A stretch of DNA of 64,000 bases from Gimesia chilikensis (GTDB taxonomy: Bacteria > Planctomycetota > Planctomycetia > Planctomycetales > Planctomycetaceae). Location of the stretch: contig NZ_CP036266.1 in NCBI RefSeq assembly GCF_007744075.1, positions 2,899,748 through 2,963,747 of the forward strand, in the 5' to 3' direction. The notes under the pieces were generated by a model that saw nothing but the letters and a program-made list of their open reading frames with translations, was not told where the DNA came from and did not search any database. Position numbers and translations under genes: made by a program. How positions within the stretch are numbered: the stretch's first letter is position 1; every line of letters begins with the position of its first letter. Below are positions 53,217 to 63,475 of the stretch, one piece after another.

Positions 53217-54587
53217 GTGACTGATCAGGATGAGCCGAAACTGACTTCGTATGGAACACCGACGCGTGCCCGCTTTCTGGTACTGACACTGTTGTGTCTG
53301 GTGGCAGCGGTGGCTTACATCAGCCGAAATGCGATTTCGGTGCCCGCCAAACTGATCCAGGAAGAGCTTGATATCACTCAGACGCAGATGGGCTGGGTGA
53401 TGAGTGCCTTTTTCTGGAGCTACGCGCTGTCACAGATTCCGAGTGGCTGGATTGCCCATGTGTGGGGCACGCGACGATCGCTGACCGCGTTTGCCGTCCT
53501 GTGGTCAATCGCGACGGCGCTGACTGGAATGGTAACCGGGTTCTGGATGCTGATTGGCGTGCGGTTGATCTTTGGGATTTCACAGGCGGGGATATTCCCC
53601 TGTTGTGCGAGTACGATTTCGAAGTGGTTGCCCCATGCCCGACGCGGTCTGGCCAGTGGGTTGCTGGGCAGTTTTATGTCCATTGGAAGTGCCTTTGGTG
53701 CGTTCAGTATCGGTCTGCTGCTGGCGGGGATTCATGTTGGAGGCATTGAAATACCTGGGGTTTCCTGGCGGACGATCATGTATCTGTGCGCGGTGCCGAG
53801 CTTTATCTGGGCGGTCGTGTTTTATTACTGGTTCCGTGATCGCCCCGAAGATCATCCAGCGGTGAATCCGGCCGAGTTGCATCTCATTCGAGGGGATGAG
53901 TCGGAGACGTCAGCAGAGAAGACAAAAGATGATCCGAAGGAAACACACGCCGAGCCGACGCCCTGGGGGCAGATTCTGACCAGCTTTTCCATGTGGATGA
54001 TCTGTGGTCAGCAGTTTTTCCGGGCGGCGGGGAATATTTTCTATATGACGTGGTTTCCCGTCTATCTGCAGAAGGCGCGGGATATCAGCCTGGCCTCTTC
54101 CGGCATTTTGACCAGTCTTCCGCTGTTGACGTTCGTGGTGGGGAACTTTCTGGGAGGAATCGTGGTGGATCTGGTACTGCAACGGACCGGGAGCCGTCGC
54201 TGGAGTCGACAGGGAGTTGCGATTGTCGCCATGCTGGGCTGCGGGCTGTGTACGCTGTGTGCCTATTTTGTGAAAGAGATGAATCTGGCGATGACACTTA
54301 TTTCGATCAGCATGTTCTTCGCGGGTCTGGGAGGGGCTTGTGGTTACACAGTGACGATCGATAAAGGGGGCCAGCATGTGGCGCCGATCTTCGGGATGAT
54401 GAATATGATGGGCAACCTGGGAGCCGCCCTGCTCCCGGTTGTGGTAGGAGCGATGTTCGATGCGGGCCGGTATGAATCAGTGCTGATTCTGATGGCGGGC
54501 ATTTATGTGAGTGCCGCATTGTGCTGGATGCTGCTCAATCCGAACGGAACCGTTTTCAAGGAAAAACGGCAAGCAGCCCAGACGTAA
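53217..54587 (+). CDS. MFS transporter (anion:cation symporter type)
   Basis: The 456-residue protein has 12 apparent helices, a start GTG at 53217 and the MFS motif in GTRRSLTAF (about 83-91), plus a long central loop. The sequence resembles ACS/phthalate-type transporters such as hexuronate and galactonate carriers (AISVPAKLIQEELDITQTQM). It is last in the acid-sugar cluster and would import the substrate. A terminator for the opposite strand begins at its stop. Confidence 0.88.
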   Translation: MTDQDEPKLTSYGTPTRARFLVLTLLCLVAAVAYISRNAISVPAKLIQEELDITQTQMGWVMSAFFWSYALSQIPSGWIAHVWGTRRSLTAFAVLWSIATALTGMVTGFWMLIGVRLIFGISQAGIFPCCASTISKWLPHARRGLASGLLGSFMSIGSAFGAFSIGLLLAGIHVGGIEIPGVSWRTIMYLCAVPSFIWAVVFYYWFRDRPEDHPAVNPAELHLIRGDESETSAEKTKDDPKETHAEPTPWGQILTSFSMWMICGQQFFRAAGNIFYMTWFPVYLQKARDISLASSGILTSLPLLTFVVGNFLGGIVVDLVLQRTGSRRWSRQGVAIVAMLGCGLCTLCAYFVKEMNLAMTLISISMFFAGLGGACGYTVTIDKGGQHVAPIFGMMNMMGNLGAALLPVVVGAMFDAGRYESVLILMAGIYVSAALCWMLLNPNGTVFKEKRQAAQT

Positions 54588-54617
54588 AAAAACTCTGACC
54601 GGGGACACCGATCAGAG
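54586..54617 (-). terminator. Rho-independent terminator of the PIG-L operon
   Basis: On the minus strand, CTCTGATCGG, loop TGTCC and CCGGTCAGAG form a 10-bp stem with one G-U pair, followed by seven T (54592-54586). It terminates the small membrane gene at 54650. Confidence 0.85.
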
Positions 54618-54649
54618 CGAGCTGGTTTATCTGCGGAGGCATCTGCCAG

Positions 54650-54817
54650 TCAGTTCTGCAGACTCCAGTAGATGACATAAGCACCGACGAAGATGGTATA
54701 GCAGAAGGTGAAGACCATCATCTTGGTTAGAAAACGCCCTGCTTTGGCGTCTTCCGAAGCCATGGTTTCGATTTCTGACTCGGTGTAAGGCAGTTCCTGT
54801 TTAGCGGGTTCGTTCAT
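54650..54817 (-). CDS. Small single-pass membrane protein
   Basis: The 55-residue product has an acidic soluble N-terminus (ELPYTESEIETMASED) and one C-terminal membrane helix (KMMVFTFCYTIFVGAYVIYW). It follows the PIG-L gene by 39 bp on the same strand and ends before the terminator at 54586, which supports cotranscription. Its ribosome site is weak. It is too short to be found by ordinary length cut-offs and has no known family. Confidence 0.65.
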   Translation of the reverse strand: MNEPAKQELPYTESEIETMASEDAKAGRFLTKMMVFTFCYTIFVGAYVIYWSLQN

Positions 54818-54856
54818 CTTGTCAGCTTTACTGTTGAATGGAGTGAGTGAGGTTGG

Positions 54857-55624
54857 TTATTTACTCTCCAGCAGTTCCTTGAGCAGGTTGCTGTGAGGGT
54901 ATGGATGGCCGCAGTGTTGTACGAAGGCTTCGCCGTATTTTACACCGATCTGTTCGCCACGGGAAGCGGACCAGCGCTCAGTACCATCAAGGTATTCGTC
55001 CAGGCCGTGCTGTTTTCTTAACCAGGCCCGCTGGCTTTCGTGACAGGCCAGCATTTTAATCTTCAGATCAAAGGTTTCGGAAATATCGATGATAAACTGT
55101 GGTTCGATCGGGTTTCCAAAATAATCACAACCTTCGATCGGATCAACATAATACAGGTGCGGAATTTTTTCCGTAGGCGGAGCAGGCTGAATTTCGTGAG
55201 TGGTGTAGTTGGGTGCTGACGCACCAAAACAGGCATCTCGCACGAGACGACTGGTCATTTCGTGATCGCTCATGTAGTCGACTGGAGGAGCCGTTAAGAC
55301 GATGTCCGGCCGAGCTTTGCGCACTGCTTCGGTAACCCGCCGACGGGATTCGTTGTCGACGATGATCGCGAGGTCCCGGAATTCGAGGCACATGTAGTCT
55401 GCCCCCAGCATATCGGCTGCTTTCTGAGCTTCGGCGCGACGGACGTTGGCAATTTCAACCGGTCCCATTTCTGCACTGCCACAATCGCCGGCGGTCATGG
55501 TGGCCATGGTAATATGACATCCCAGGTTTTTCAGCCGGGCCAAAGTACCCGCACACTGGATTTCGATATCGTCTGGATGGGCGTGAATCGCAAGAATTCG
55601 CAGAGATTCTGCCTGATTTGCCAT
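54857..55624 (-). CDS. PIG-L/LmbE family deacetylase
   Basis: The 255-residue product has [18 protein letters not shown] (metal site H/DD, about 11-28), [29 protein letters not shown] and a C-terminal zinc-site H in ACHESQRAW. This is the GlcNAc-type deacetylase fold; the substrate is likely an N-acetylglucosamine-containing compound. It is divergent from the nagB-type gene at 55839, whose protein carries a second LmbE domain. ATG 55624 follows AGAGAGAAAG. Confidence 0.88.
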   Translation of the reverse strand: MANQAESLRILAIHAHPDDIEIQCAGTLARLKNLGCHITMATMTAGDCGSAEMGPVEIANVRRAEAQKAADMLGADYMCLEFRDLAIIVDNESRRRVTEAVRKARPDIVLTAPPVDYMSDHEMTSRLVRDACFGASAPNYTTHEIQPAPPTEKIPHLYYVDPIEGCDYFGNPIEPQFIIDISETFDLKIKMLACHESQRAWLRKQHGLDEYLDGTERWSASRGEQIGVKYGEAFVQHCGHPYPHSNLLKELLESK

Positions 55625-55838
55625 GAAAATTTCTTTCTCTCTGTATTTAGGTCTAACAATTGGTAGTGAGCTTTTCGTGGAGATAGTTATAATAAACATT
55701 GATTAAAAAAGCACGTATACGGGGCTAGTGTTCGTGTGACTACATTTTTTGAGTTGTCCCGGCTGGCGCGAAGCTTTATCGTGCTTCAGTTAGCGACTTG
55801 CATCTGGAGTTCTTTTCTTAACGGATCAATATTGTCTG

Positions 55839-57737
55839 ATGGCCACTGATATCTCACGCTCTGCACGCATTACACCGAAATCCAAATTTGTCAGGCACAC
55901 GAAAGTCCCTACTCAGATTTTCGAGACCTCTTCCGATCTGGCGAAGTTTGTAGCCTCTGTTGTTGCGGATCTGGTTCGCAAAAAGAATGAACAGAATATC
56001 CCAGCGGTCCTGGGGCTACCGACCGGTTCGACTCCGCTGGGCGTCTATCGCGAACTGATCCGGATGCATAACGAAGAAGGCCTGGATTTCTCGAACGTGA
56101 TCACGTTCAACCTGGATGAATACTGGCCCATGGATCCGGACTCGATCCACAGCTATCACAAGTTCATGCATGAGAATTTCTTCGATCATGTGAATGTGAA
56201 GCAGGAAAATATTCATATCCCCCGTGGTGATATTGCCGCTGAAGACGTCGACATTTTCTGCGAAGAGTACGAGCGTCTGATCGAGAGTTATGGCGGTCTG
56301 GACCTGCAGTTACTGGGCATTGGTCGTTCAGGTCACATCGGCTTCAACGAGCCTGGAAGTGCGCGAAACAGTTTGACGCGACTGGTCAACCTCGATCCCA
56401 TTACTCGTCGCGATGCGGCCAGCGGCTTCTTTGGCGAAGACAACGTGCCCCATCATGCGATTACGATGGGGGTCGGGAGTATTCTCTCGGCCAAGAAGAT
56501 TATCATCATGGCGCTGGGAGAGCATAAGGCGTCGGTGGTCAAGCGGGCCGCGGAAATGGAAGTCACTGATGAGGTTTCCGCCAGCTTCCTGCAGACCCAT
56601 GCTAATTCTTTGTTCGCGGTCGATAGTGCCGCAGCTGCCGAATTGACCGCGGTCAAAACTCCCTGGATCGTCGGAAATATTGAATGGACTTCGCAGCTGG
56701 AGAAGAAAGCCGTCATCTGGCTGTCGAACGAAGTTGGTAAGCCTCTTCTGAAACTGGAAACTGACGATTTCCTGCACAACCACCTGCATCAGCTGATCCA
56801 CAAGTACGGTTCTGTCGCTCAGATCCGTCAACGGGTATTCGACGGACTGCTGGAAGGTATCTGCACCCGGCCTGCGGGAACCGAGCCCCAGCGGGTGATC
56901 GTCTTCAGCCCCCATCCGGACGATGATGTAATTTCGATGGGCGGGACTTTAATCACGCTGGCTGATCAGGGGCATGAAGTTTACATCGCCTACATGACCA
57001 GTGGAAATATCGCCGTATTCGATCACGATGCTTTGCGGCACCTGGATTTCGTGCATGAATTCCACAAACTGTTCCATGCCGACGACACCAAGGTTCTGTC
57101 TCACATCGAAGCTTTGAAAGAGAGCATCGCCAGCAAGAATGCGGGTGACCTGGATAATGCCGAGATGCTGGGAATCAAAGGACTGATCCGCAAAACAGAA
57201 GCGACTGCGGGCGCCCAGGCAGCCGGAGTGCCGGAAGAACATCTGCGTTTCCTGGACCTTCCCTTCTACAACACGGGACAGGTTTCGAAGAAGCCAATTG
57301 GCGAAGATGACATTGCGATCGTGGCCGATCTGTTACGCGAAGTACGGCCGCACCAGATTTATGTGGCTGGAGACCTGTCCGATCCGCATGGTACGCACCG
57401 CGTCTGTGCCGAAGCGGTGATCAATGCCGTGGATGTGGTTAAGTCTGAAGAAATCACTCCCGAATTCTGGATGTACCGTGGTGCCTGGGAAGAGTACGAA
57501 CCGCACGAAATTGAGCGGGCTGTTCCGCTGAGCCCTGAAGTGGTGCTGCGAAAGCGGGAGGCGATCTTCAAGCATGAGTCACAGAAGGACAGTGCTTTTT
57601 ACCCGGGAAGCGATAAACGTGAATTCTGGGTGCGTGCTGAGGACCGAACCCGAAATACAGCAAAGATTTACAATCAGCTGGGCCTGCCCGAATACTTTGC
57701 GATTGAAGCATTCAAGCAGTATCACGGTGAGCTCTAA
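55839..57737 (+). CDS. nagB: Glucosamine-6-phosphate deaminase fused to LmbE-like domain
   Basis: The 632-residue protein has an N-terminal NagB domain (about 20-290: GLPTGSTPLGVY at 59-70, FNLDEYWPM at 90-98, GIGRSGHIGFNEPGS at 160-174) and a C-terminal PIG-L/LmbE domain (about 350-600: VIVFSPHPDDDVISMGGTL, H-DD at 359-363). NagB converts glucosamine-6-P to fructose-6-P and ammonia. The fusion pairs deamination with a likely deacetylation step for amino sugars, and the separate PIG-L protein is encoded divergently next to it. Confidence 0.92.
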   Translation: MATDISRSARITPKSKFVRHTKVPTQIFETSSDLAKFVASVVADLVRKKNEQNIPAVLGLPTGSTPLGVYRELIRMHNEEGLDFSNVITFNLDEYWPMDPDSIHSYHKFMHENFFDHVNVKQENIHIPRGDIAAEDVDIFCEEYERLIESYGGLDLQLLGIGRSGHIGFNEPGSARNSLTRLVNLDPITRRDAASGFFGEDNVPHHAITMGVGSILSAKKIIIMALGEHKASVVKRAAEMEVTDEVSASFLQTHANSLFAVDSAAAAELTAVKTPWIVGNIEWTSQLEKKAVIWLSNEVGKPLLKLETDDFLHNHLHQLIHKYGSVAQIRQRVFDGLLEGICTRPAGTEPQRVIVFSPHPDDDVISMGGTLITLADQGHEVYIAYMTSGNIAVFDHDALRHLDFVHEFHKLFHADDTKVLSHIEALKESIASKNAGDLDNAEMLGIKGLIRKTEATAGAQAAGVPEEHLRFLDLPFYNTGQVSKKPIGEDDIAIVADLLREVRPHQIYVAGDLSDPHGTHRVCAEAVINAVDVVKSEEITPEFWMYRGAWEEYEPHEIERAVPLSPEVVLRKREAIFKHESQKDSAFYPGSDKREFWVRAEDRTRNTAKIYNQLGLPEYFAIEAFKQYHGEL

Positions 57738-57998
57738 GGCAGTCTGCGTAGAAAGGCGAGTTTGACAGCTGCTCCCTGGAAAGGGATTGCTGACAGGAAA
57801 CCTGCTTTAAAACGGACGTGGATTGTAATTTTTTCCAGCTTCGTCTTGCCTTCAAAGTGGATTTTGTCGTAAAACTCGCCCCATTCAGTGTTTTGACTTT
57901 CGATAATGCCGAGGGAACGGCTCAGTTCTGAATCCGAAATACCCCGTCCCCGGTTCGACAGATACTACCGACTCTCAAAGGAAGGAGAGCCCCAGATC

Positions 57999-59369
57999 AT
58001 GAGGCATCGACACGGTATCATGATGATAGCAGCGGGCCTGTTATCGCTGACTCAATTCGGTTGTGGTGGCGGAGAATCCCCTGCTCCACAGACGGCAGAC
58101 AATAAACTGGACGGCAAGCTGCAAGCGGCTCCGGCCGATGCAAAACCTCTCCAGAAAACGCCGAGTGCCAAAATTACTCAGGTTTCACAAACCGGTCCTG
58201 CACTCAAGCCAAATGCAAATGCGATTCAGACGGCAAGCCTGGAACGTGACAAACGCGATATGGACGATCTGGACGGTGACGATGAGTCACTGGCCGATGA
58301 GGAAGTCAAGATTTCCGAGCTGAAGGAAGGTTCGGCCGAATGGAACGTACGCGAGATCACGCGTCTGCGTGTACTGGCCCTGCCGAAAACTGACAACGTT
58401 GAAGAACTGAAGCAGGCTCGTGCCGCCCGCAATCAGAAAATCATTCAACTGGCGATGGAAGCCGTAAAGCAGACCCATGCTGACAAAGAAAAACAGCGGT
58501 TGTTTACGGTCTGCATTCGTCATCTGCTGGATGCCCATTTACAGCTGGCATTGCAGGGAGATCAGGAAAGTATCGACGCTCTGTACGATCATTCCGAGTC
58601 CCTTTATAAGCGCGATCCGAATTCTCCTTCCGCTGCGGAAGCTGGCTTTACCGTTGCGAAATTTGCGAATACCAGTGCACAGCGTTTTGCGCAACAGGAC
58701 CCGCGCTGGATTGAAGAGTTCGTCAAACAGGCTCGTCTGTTCGCCACGCGTTTTCCCCAGGAAAATATCCGGGCACCACAGATGTTGCAGGCCGCTGCAG
58801 AAACCTGTCAGCTGTACGGTTTGAATCAGTCAGCCCTGGACTGCTGCCTCGATCTGGAAACCAGGTTCCCTAAAAGCAATGAGACCGCACAGGTCGCCGG
58901 ACTGTCTCGTCGTCTGAAGCTGAAAGGACAGCCGATTCAGCTGGCCGGAGAGACTATTGAAGGTGGTTATGTCTCCATCGACGATTACAAAGGGAGCGTG
59001 GTGCTGGTCGTATTCTGGGCGACAACTGCCAAACCCTTTATTGAACAGCTGCCTGAGATTCAGACGCTCTCCAAGAAGTACCGCAAATACGGTTTTGAAA
59101 TCGTAGGTGTCAACCTGGACCTGGAAGAACCTGCCATCGATGCTTTCCAGGAGAAGTCACCACTCGACTGGCGTCAGATCTTCTATTCAGCTCGTGACAA
59201 GCGGGGCTGGAACAACCCGGCCGCACTGCATTACGGCGTACGTAGCGTGCCGATGATGATGCTGGTGGATCACACAGGGGTTACCGAAGTGGTTACTTCC
59301 GATGTGAAGCAGCTGGAAGAGCCTCTGCGATCACTGTTGAGAAAGAAAACTCAGGCGAGTGCCCAGTAG
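57999..59369 (+). CDS. Exported TlpA/thioredoxin-fold protein without CxxC
   Basis: The 456-residue product has a signal-like N-terminus with a weak lipobox (LTQFGC), a helical middle of about 280 residues, then a redoxin domain: VVLVVFWATTAKPFIEQLPE, EIVGVNLDLEEP and HYGVRSVPMMMLVDHTG. The usual WCxxC is replaced by TTAKP, so disulphide exchange through that site is not possible. The cis-Pro loop (VPMM) is kept, so substrate binding may remain. AAGGAAGGAG precedes ATG 57999, preferred to an earlier ATG at 57906. Confidence 0.8.
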   Translation: MRHRHGIMMIAAGLLSLTQFGCGGGESPAPQTADNKLDGKLQAAPADAKPLQKTPSAKITQVSQTGPALKPNANAIQTASLERDKRDMDDLDGDDESLADEEVKISELKEGSAEWNVREITRLRVLALPKTDNVEELKQARAARNQKIIQLAMEAVKQTHADKEKQRLFTVCIRHLLDAHLQLALQGDQESIDALYDHSESLYKRDPNSPSAAEAGFTVAKFANTSAQRFAQQDPRWIEEFVKQARLFATRFPQENIRAPQMLQAAAETCQLYGLNQSALDCCLDLETRFPKSNETAQVAGLSRRLKLKGQPIQLAGETIEGGYVSIDDYKGSVVLVVFWATTAKPFIEQLPEIQTLSKKYRKYGFEIVGVNLDLEEPAIDAFQEKSPLDWRQIFYSARDKRGWNNPAALHYGVRSVPMMMLVDHTGVTEVVTSDVKQLEEPLRSLLRKKTQASAQ

Positions 59370-59393
59370 CGTCTTTCAGGCTTATTAAAAAAC

Positions 59394-59432
59394 AAAACTC
59401 CGCAGGCTCGTTAAAGCCTGCGGAGTTTTTTT
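59394..59432. terminator. Bidirectional Rho-independent terminator
   Basis: AAAACTCCGCAGGCT (59394-59408), loop CGTTAA and AGCCTGCGGAGTTTT (59415-59429) form a perfect 15-bp stem, ending in a T-run. It lies between convergent genes. Confidence 0.9.
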
Positions 59433-59454
59433 ATGGATGTTGCAAAAGCCCCAC

Positions 59455-61698
59455 TTAAGGCAGTGCACCAGCTGGCTGGAACTTCTGAAGCCGTTCGCCG
59501 ACCACTTTGCTGTCCGGCATGAGGGTTCCCATTACGGAAGCCAGTGCAGTATTCAACTTGGGATCTTTGGCTGCCTGGTAGGCTTTCTGCACTGCAGAGA
59601 TCTGCATGGTATCGATCATCAGTCCAAACTTCTGGATATGGAACGCCAGCTGTAATGCGGCGATTTCACGTACATCTGCCTCATAGGTCGGAGTCGTAAT
59701 GACCTGCACGAGGTCCTCCTGGGCAGTGCGGGTAGGAATTCCACCCAGGGTGATCAACGCATTCGATGCCAGGCTGCGGTCGGAAACCAGGTCCAGCAGA
59801 GGTTGCTCTGCCTGTTTCAGATCATAGATATTCGTTCGCTGGCTGGAAGCGATATGCGAGAGCCAGTACAAGGCTGCTGCCCGGTATTCGGAACGCAGTT
59901 CGCCGGTGAGTTCAGGAGTTTTTAACCCATCCAGAAACGGCTTGAGTTGTGAGCCGATATCGTCGGTATTTTCTGATTCGACCACATACTTGACCAGCGG
60001 ATAGTACCGTGTTGAGTATTCAATCTTATTCTGCAGACGCAGTGGGCCATAGATGACGATTGGGATATTTGCGGTCCGGGAATCGGCTCTCAGGTTGGCG
60101 ATGGTTTGAGAGAGTCCCCAGCGTGCAATGTTATACTCCAGCGCGATGAATTCGACATCCATGCGATCAGTGGCGGCTTTGAAACCGGCCATGCCTGTTT
60201 GAACCGGCGTGGTTTCATATCCCAGTTCGTGGAACACACCCGCCATGGTCTGTCCCCGGGGAATGCTGCTGTCGACCACGATCGCAGCCTGTGTCCCCTC
60301 GCCCCGCAGAGCACGGGTGAGGATGCTGATTACGCGGTTGGCGCCTGGAAAGGGTTTTGCCGGGTCAAGCTGCAGAATCGCTGTAGCAGCAGCGAACTGT
60401 ACCCGTCGATCGGGGTAATTCAGGGCGGCGATCAGAGACGAGTGCTTGTCGAGCTGTTCGTGCAGCAGTGTGCGCGAACCAATCTGACCCAGTGCTTTGA
60501 GGGCAGCGAGAGCACTGGGGGTGTGCCCCTGTTTCATCGCCAGGGCCAGCACACGGCTGACTGCAGAGGGACCGGAAAGCAGGGCCAGGTTGAAGGTCGT
60601 GCCGGGGCCTTCGGGTAAAGGCTGATTCCAGCCAACCTGGTATGCTTCAAGGGCGAGCGCCATTGCCAGATAGAGTGTTTGTACGTCCTGTTTGTCCGGA
60701 GACATTTCCAGAGCTTCTTTGGCCAGTCGGAGTCCTTCAACCAGGTTGACTTCCTGGGCGGGGAGTTCCTTCTTGACGACCGTCTGAGCCGCATTGTCCC
60801 AGACCCAGATGGGCTGGGTTTCTGATTTCGTTTCATGTTTCTGGTACAGGTTGAGGGCCGCATTTTTCAGTATAAGCTGCGCTTCGTGGCGATTCAGCTC
60901 ATAGGTCTTGCGGGGGTTCTTACCCAGGATCTTGGCCAGTGCCATGCGGGCAGCCACCTGAACGTTTTGTGGCTGGCTCTGGGAAAAAGCGGGATTCCAG
61001 AGGTAGAGAGCATCAGCCGGACGGGCAAGATCGCCGAGAACATCTGCTGCGATTTTACGAATTTTCTCCTGCGGTGCCCGCAGAGCGGCGATCAGTGGCG
61101 GAACGACAGGATCACCAAGCTGAGTCAGGGCAAATGTGAGTTCGTCATTTCGTGCCGGGTCCTGGCTCTGGCTCAGTTGTTTAAGAATCGGAGGAGCAAC
61201 AATCTCACCTGCCGATTTGAGCTGAATGATGGCAATGTCCCGTTCCGTAGGCGTTCCCGAAAGTGCATCGATCAGGGAATTAATCCGGGAGGGATCCGTG
61301 GCATACGCCCGGAAGGCGGATTCCATTTTCTTTAACAGGGTGATCGACTCGGGTTGCAGTTTCTTGTTATTAGCCAGGCGGAGAAAAGCAGCGGGACCGT
61401 ACTTGTCACGGAGCTTCAGGATCAGTTCATCGTCTGGATTGCCTTTCAGCAACTGGTCCAGATACGCTTTGGCGGAAGCCGCATGCCCCAGGTCTGTCAG
61501 CTGGACCACAGCTTGCATCAGCTGTTCGGGAGTCTCAGGCTTGGAGAGCAGCAGATCATCGGCAGTCAGACCGGTAGCCGTTGTTGTTTCAGGAGTTGTG
61601 GCCGGTGGTGGTTCTTGAGACCAGACGGAAGAAGGCGTACTCAAAGCGCAGAGAAATACCAGAGCAATTAATGCCAGGATCCGGTTATTTAAAGACAT
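59455..61698 (-). CDS. Large exported HEAT-repeat protein with receiver-like domain
   Basis: The 747-residue product has a signal peptide (ILALIALVFLCALSTPSSVW) and HEAT-type helical repeats (SQSQDPARNDELTFALTQLG; VPPLIAALRAPQEKIRKIAA). A segment at about 465-590 has the layout of a response-regulator receiver: IVVDSSIPRGQTMAGVFHEL, GLSQTIANL and IPIVIYGPL, but with non-canonical acidic residues. More HEAT repeats follow. It probably acts in the periplasm as a scaffold. A signal peptide and a receiver-like domain together are unusual. Confidence 0.7.
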   Translation of the reverse strand: MSLNNRILALIALVFLCALSTPSSVWSQEPPPATTPETTTATGLTADDLLLSKPETPEQLMQAVVQLTDLGHAASAKAYLDQLLKGNPDDELILKLRDKYGPAAFLRLANNKKLQPESITLLKKMESAFRAYATDPSRINSLIDALSGTPTERDIAIIQLKSAGEIVAPPILKQLSQSQDPARNDELTFALTQLGDPVVPPLIAALRAPQEKIRKIAADVLGDLARPADALYLWNPAFSQSQPQNVQVAARMALAKILGKNPRKTYELNRHEAQLILKNAALNLYQKHETKSETQPIWVWDNAAQTVVKKELPAQEVNLVEGLRLAKEALEMSPDKQDVQTLYLAMALALEAYQVGWNQPLPEGPGTTFNLALLSGPSAVSRVLALAMKQGHTPSALAALKALGQIGSRTLLHEQLDKHSSLIAALNYPDRRVQFAAATAILQLDPAKPFPGANRVISILTRALRGEGTQAAIVVDSSIPRGQTMAGVFHELGYETTPVQTGMAGFKAATDRMDVEFIALEYNIARWGLSQTIANLRADSRTANIPIVIYGPLRLQNKIEYSTRYYPLVKYVVESENTDDIGSQLKPFLDGLKTPELTGELRSEYRAAALYWLSHIASSQRTNIYDLKQAEQPLLDLVSDRSLASNALITLGGIPTRTAQEDLVQVITTPTYEADVREIAALQLAFHIQKFGLMIDTMQISAVQKAYQAAKDPKLNTALASVMGTLMPDSKVVGERLQKFQPAGALP

Positions 61699-62115
61699 TC
61701 AGTCGACTCCGTGTCGTCGTGGTTGTCGGCTATTCATGGCGGCTATCGAGACAGAGCCTGAGCAGGCACTGTCGAACTGATAGATAGAATATCTCTCAGC
61801 GAGATGATAGTAACAGTTTTAATATACTATTCTTGTCACCTTACCCAAAACAACATAATTCAATTATTTCAATAGACTCTTCACAGAAATCTGTTGTCTG
61901 GTATTCGTATGGACATATTCTCCACGGCAGCTTCTGTATCAAGTATCATCGTTTCTGACGGCGATAACGGTTCAATCGAAGGAAGCGGAGCCCCCCTGCT
62001 TTCCTGCTCTCAGCACAGCAAAGCAGGCACGAACCCGATAACTGTTATAACCCAACCACCAGAATCTGGTCTTCTGAACAGATTGGGAAGTTGAGTCGGA
62101 GAACCGATTTGAAGC
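61699..62115. other. 417-bp gene-free interval
   Basis: No gene is convincing. The middle (61800-61890) is AT-rich and should contain the promoter of the HEAT gene. No RNA gene is recognised. Confidence 0.45.
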
Positions 62116-63387
62116 TTAAGCCTGCTCGAGCGCGATCAGCTCTTCGTAGGTTTCGCGGCGGCGAATGACCTGATAGTCGCTGCCATCCACCAGAATTTCT
62201 GCACTACGGGGGCGGGCGTTGTAGTTGCTGCTCATCACAGAACCATACGCACCCGCGCTGAACATGCAGAGATAGTCGCCCCGTTCCATGGGAGGCAGAT
62301 AGCGGTCCTTGGCGAAATAATCGCAGGACTCGCAAACCGGACCCACGACGTCTGCAGGCTCGCAGCCTGCGATTTCTCCTTCACAGTCAAAGGGCATGGG
62401 GACCTTGGGTTTGACGGGCCAGACGCGATGATAGGAGTCATACATCGCGGGGCGGACGAGATCGGTCATGCCGCCATCCTGGATATAGAACAGCTTGCCC
62501 CCTTCCCGCTTGGTGAAGACGATCTGGCTGACCAGGATACCTGAGTTTCCGGCGATGAAACGTCCGGGTTCCAGAGCCAGACGACAGCCGATCTCCTTGA
62601 TTGTGGGAACGATTACGTCGGCATAAGTCTGTGCGGAAGGGCCTTCATCCGTTTTGTAGCTGATCCCAAAACCACCACCCAGATTCATCCAGTTGGTGTT
62701 ATGGCCTTTATCCCGCAACTGCTGAATGACTTCTGCTCCCTTTTTGACCGCTTTCGCATACGGATCGGTCGAAAGGATTGGCGAACCGAGGTGCATATGG
62801 ATGCCGGTCAGTTCGAGACGATCATCTTTGAGAACCTTATCCGCCAGTTCGGTGGCCCGTTCGATGTCCATTCCGAACTTGTTGCCCTTTTTACCGGTCG
62901 TGGTTTTGTGGTGCGTTTTCGCATCGATATCCGGGTTGAGACGCAGTGCGACCCGACCGACGCAGCCCAGTTCTCCCGCGATGGCAGCGATCGCGTCCAG
63001 TTCGGCTTCACTTTCAACGTCGAACATCAGAATGTCGGCCTGGAGAGCCTGGCGGATTTCTTCGTCCGTCTTACCAACTCCCGCGAAGACCACACGTGTG
63101 GTGTCTGCACCAGCCTGTTTTACTCGGAACAGTTCTCCACCGGAAACGACGTCGAAACTACTGCCGGCGTCGTTCATGGTCTTGAGAATGCTCAGGTTGC
63201 CATTCGCTTTGACAGAGTAGCAGATGACCGGATCGACTTCGGCGAATGCGTCCTGAATCTCTTTCAACCGCCCCAGAAAAGCTGATTTGGAGTAGATCCA
63301 GAGCGGAGTTCCAAATTCTTCTGCCAGTTGGGCAACAGGGACATTTTCACAGAACAGTTCATCGTTTTGGTAATGAAAGGCGGTCAT
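62116..63387 (-). CDS. lysA: Diaminopimelate decarboxylase
   Basis: The 423-residue PLP enzyme has K60 in [10 protein letters not shown], the H in [30 protein letters not shown] and [14 protein letters not shown] (cysteine from the neighbouring subunit). It converts meso-diaminopimelate to lysine, the last step of lysine synthesis. It is 88 bp downstream of asd on the same strand, which supports a lysine-pathway pair. Confidence 0.95.
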   Translation of the reverse strand: MTAFHYQNDELFCENVPVAQLAEEFGTPLWIYSKSAFLGRLKEIQDAFAEVDPVICYSVKANGNLSILKTMNDAGSSFDVVSGGELFRVKQAGADTTRVVFAGVGKTDEEIRQALQADILMFDVESEAELDAIAAIAGELGCVGRVALRLNPDIDAKTHHKTTTGKKGNKFGMDIERATELADKVLKDDRLELTGIHMHLGSPILSTDPYAKAVKKGAEVIQQLRDKGHNTNWMNLGGGFGISYKTDEGPSAQTYADVIVPTIKEIGCRLALEPGRFIAGNSGILVSQIVFTKREGGKLFYIQDGGMTDLVRPAMYDSYHRVWPVKPKVPMPFDCEGEIAGCEPADVVGPVCESCDYFAKDRYLPPMERGDYLCMFSAGAYGSVMSSNYNARPRSAEILVDGSDYQVIRRRETYEELIALEQA

Positions 63388-63475
63388 TGCGTAACTTTCA
63401 CGAGGCTAAAATCATCGTTAACAGAAAGAAAATCAACGCGCGAAGCAGCGAAGACGAAACAGGTGTGGGGCCTGC

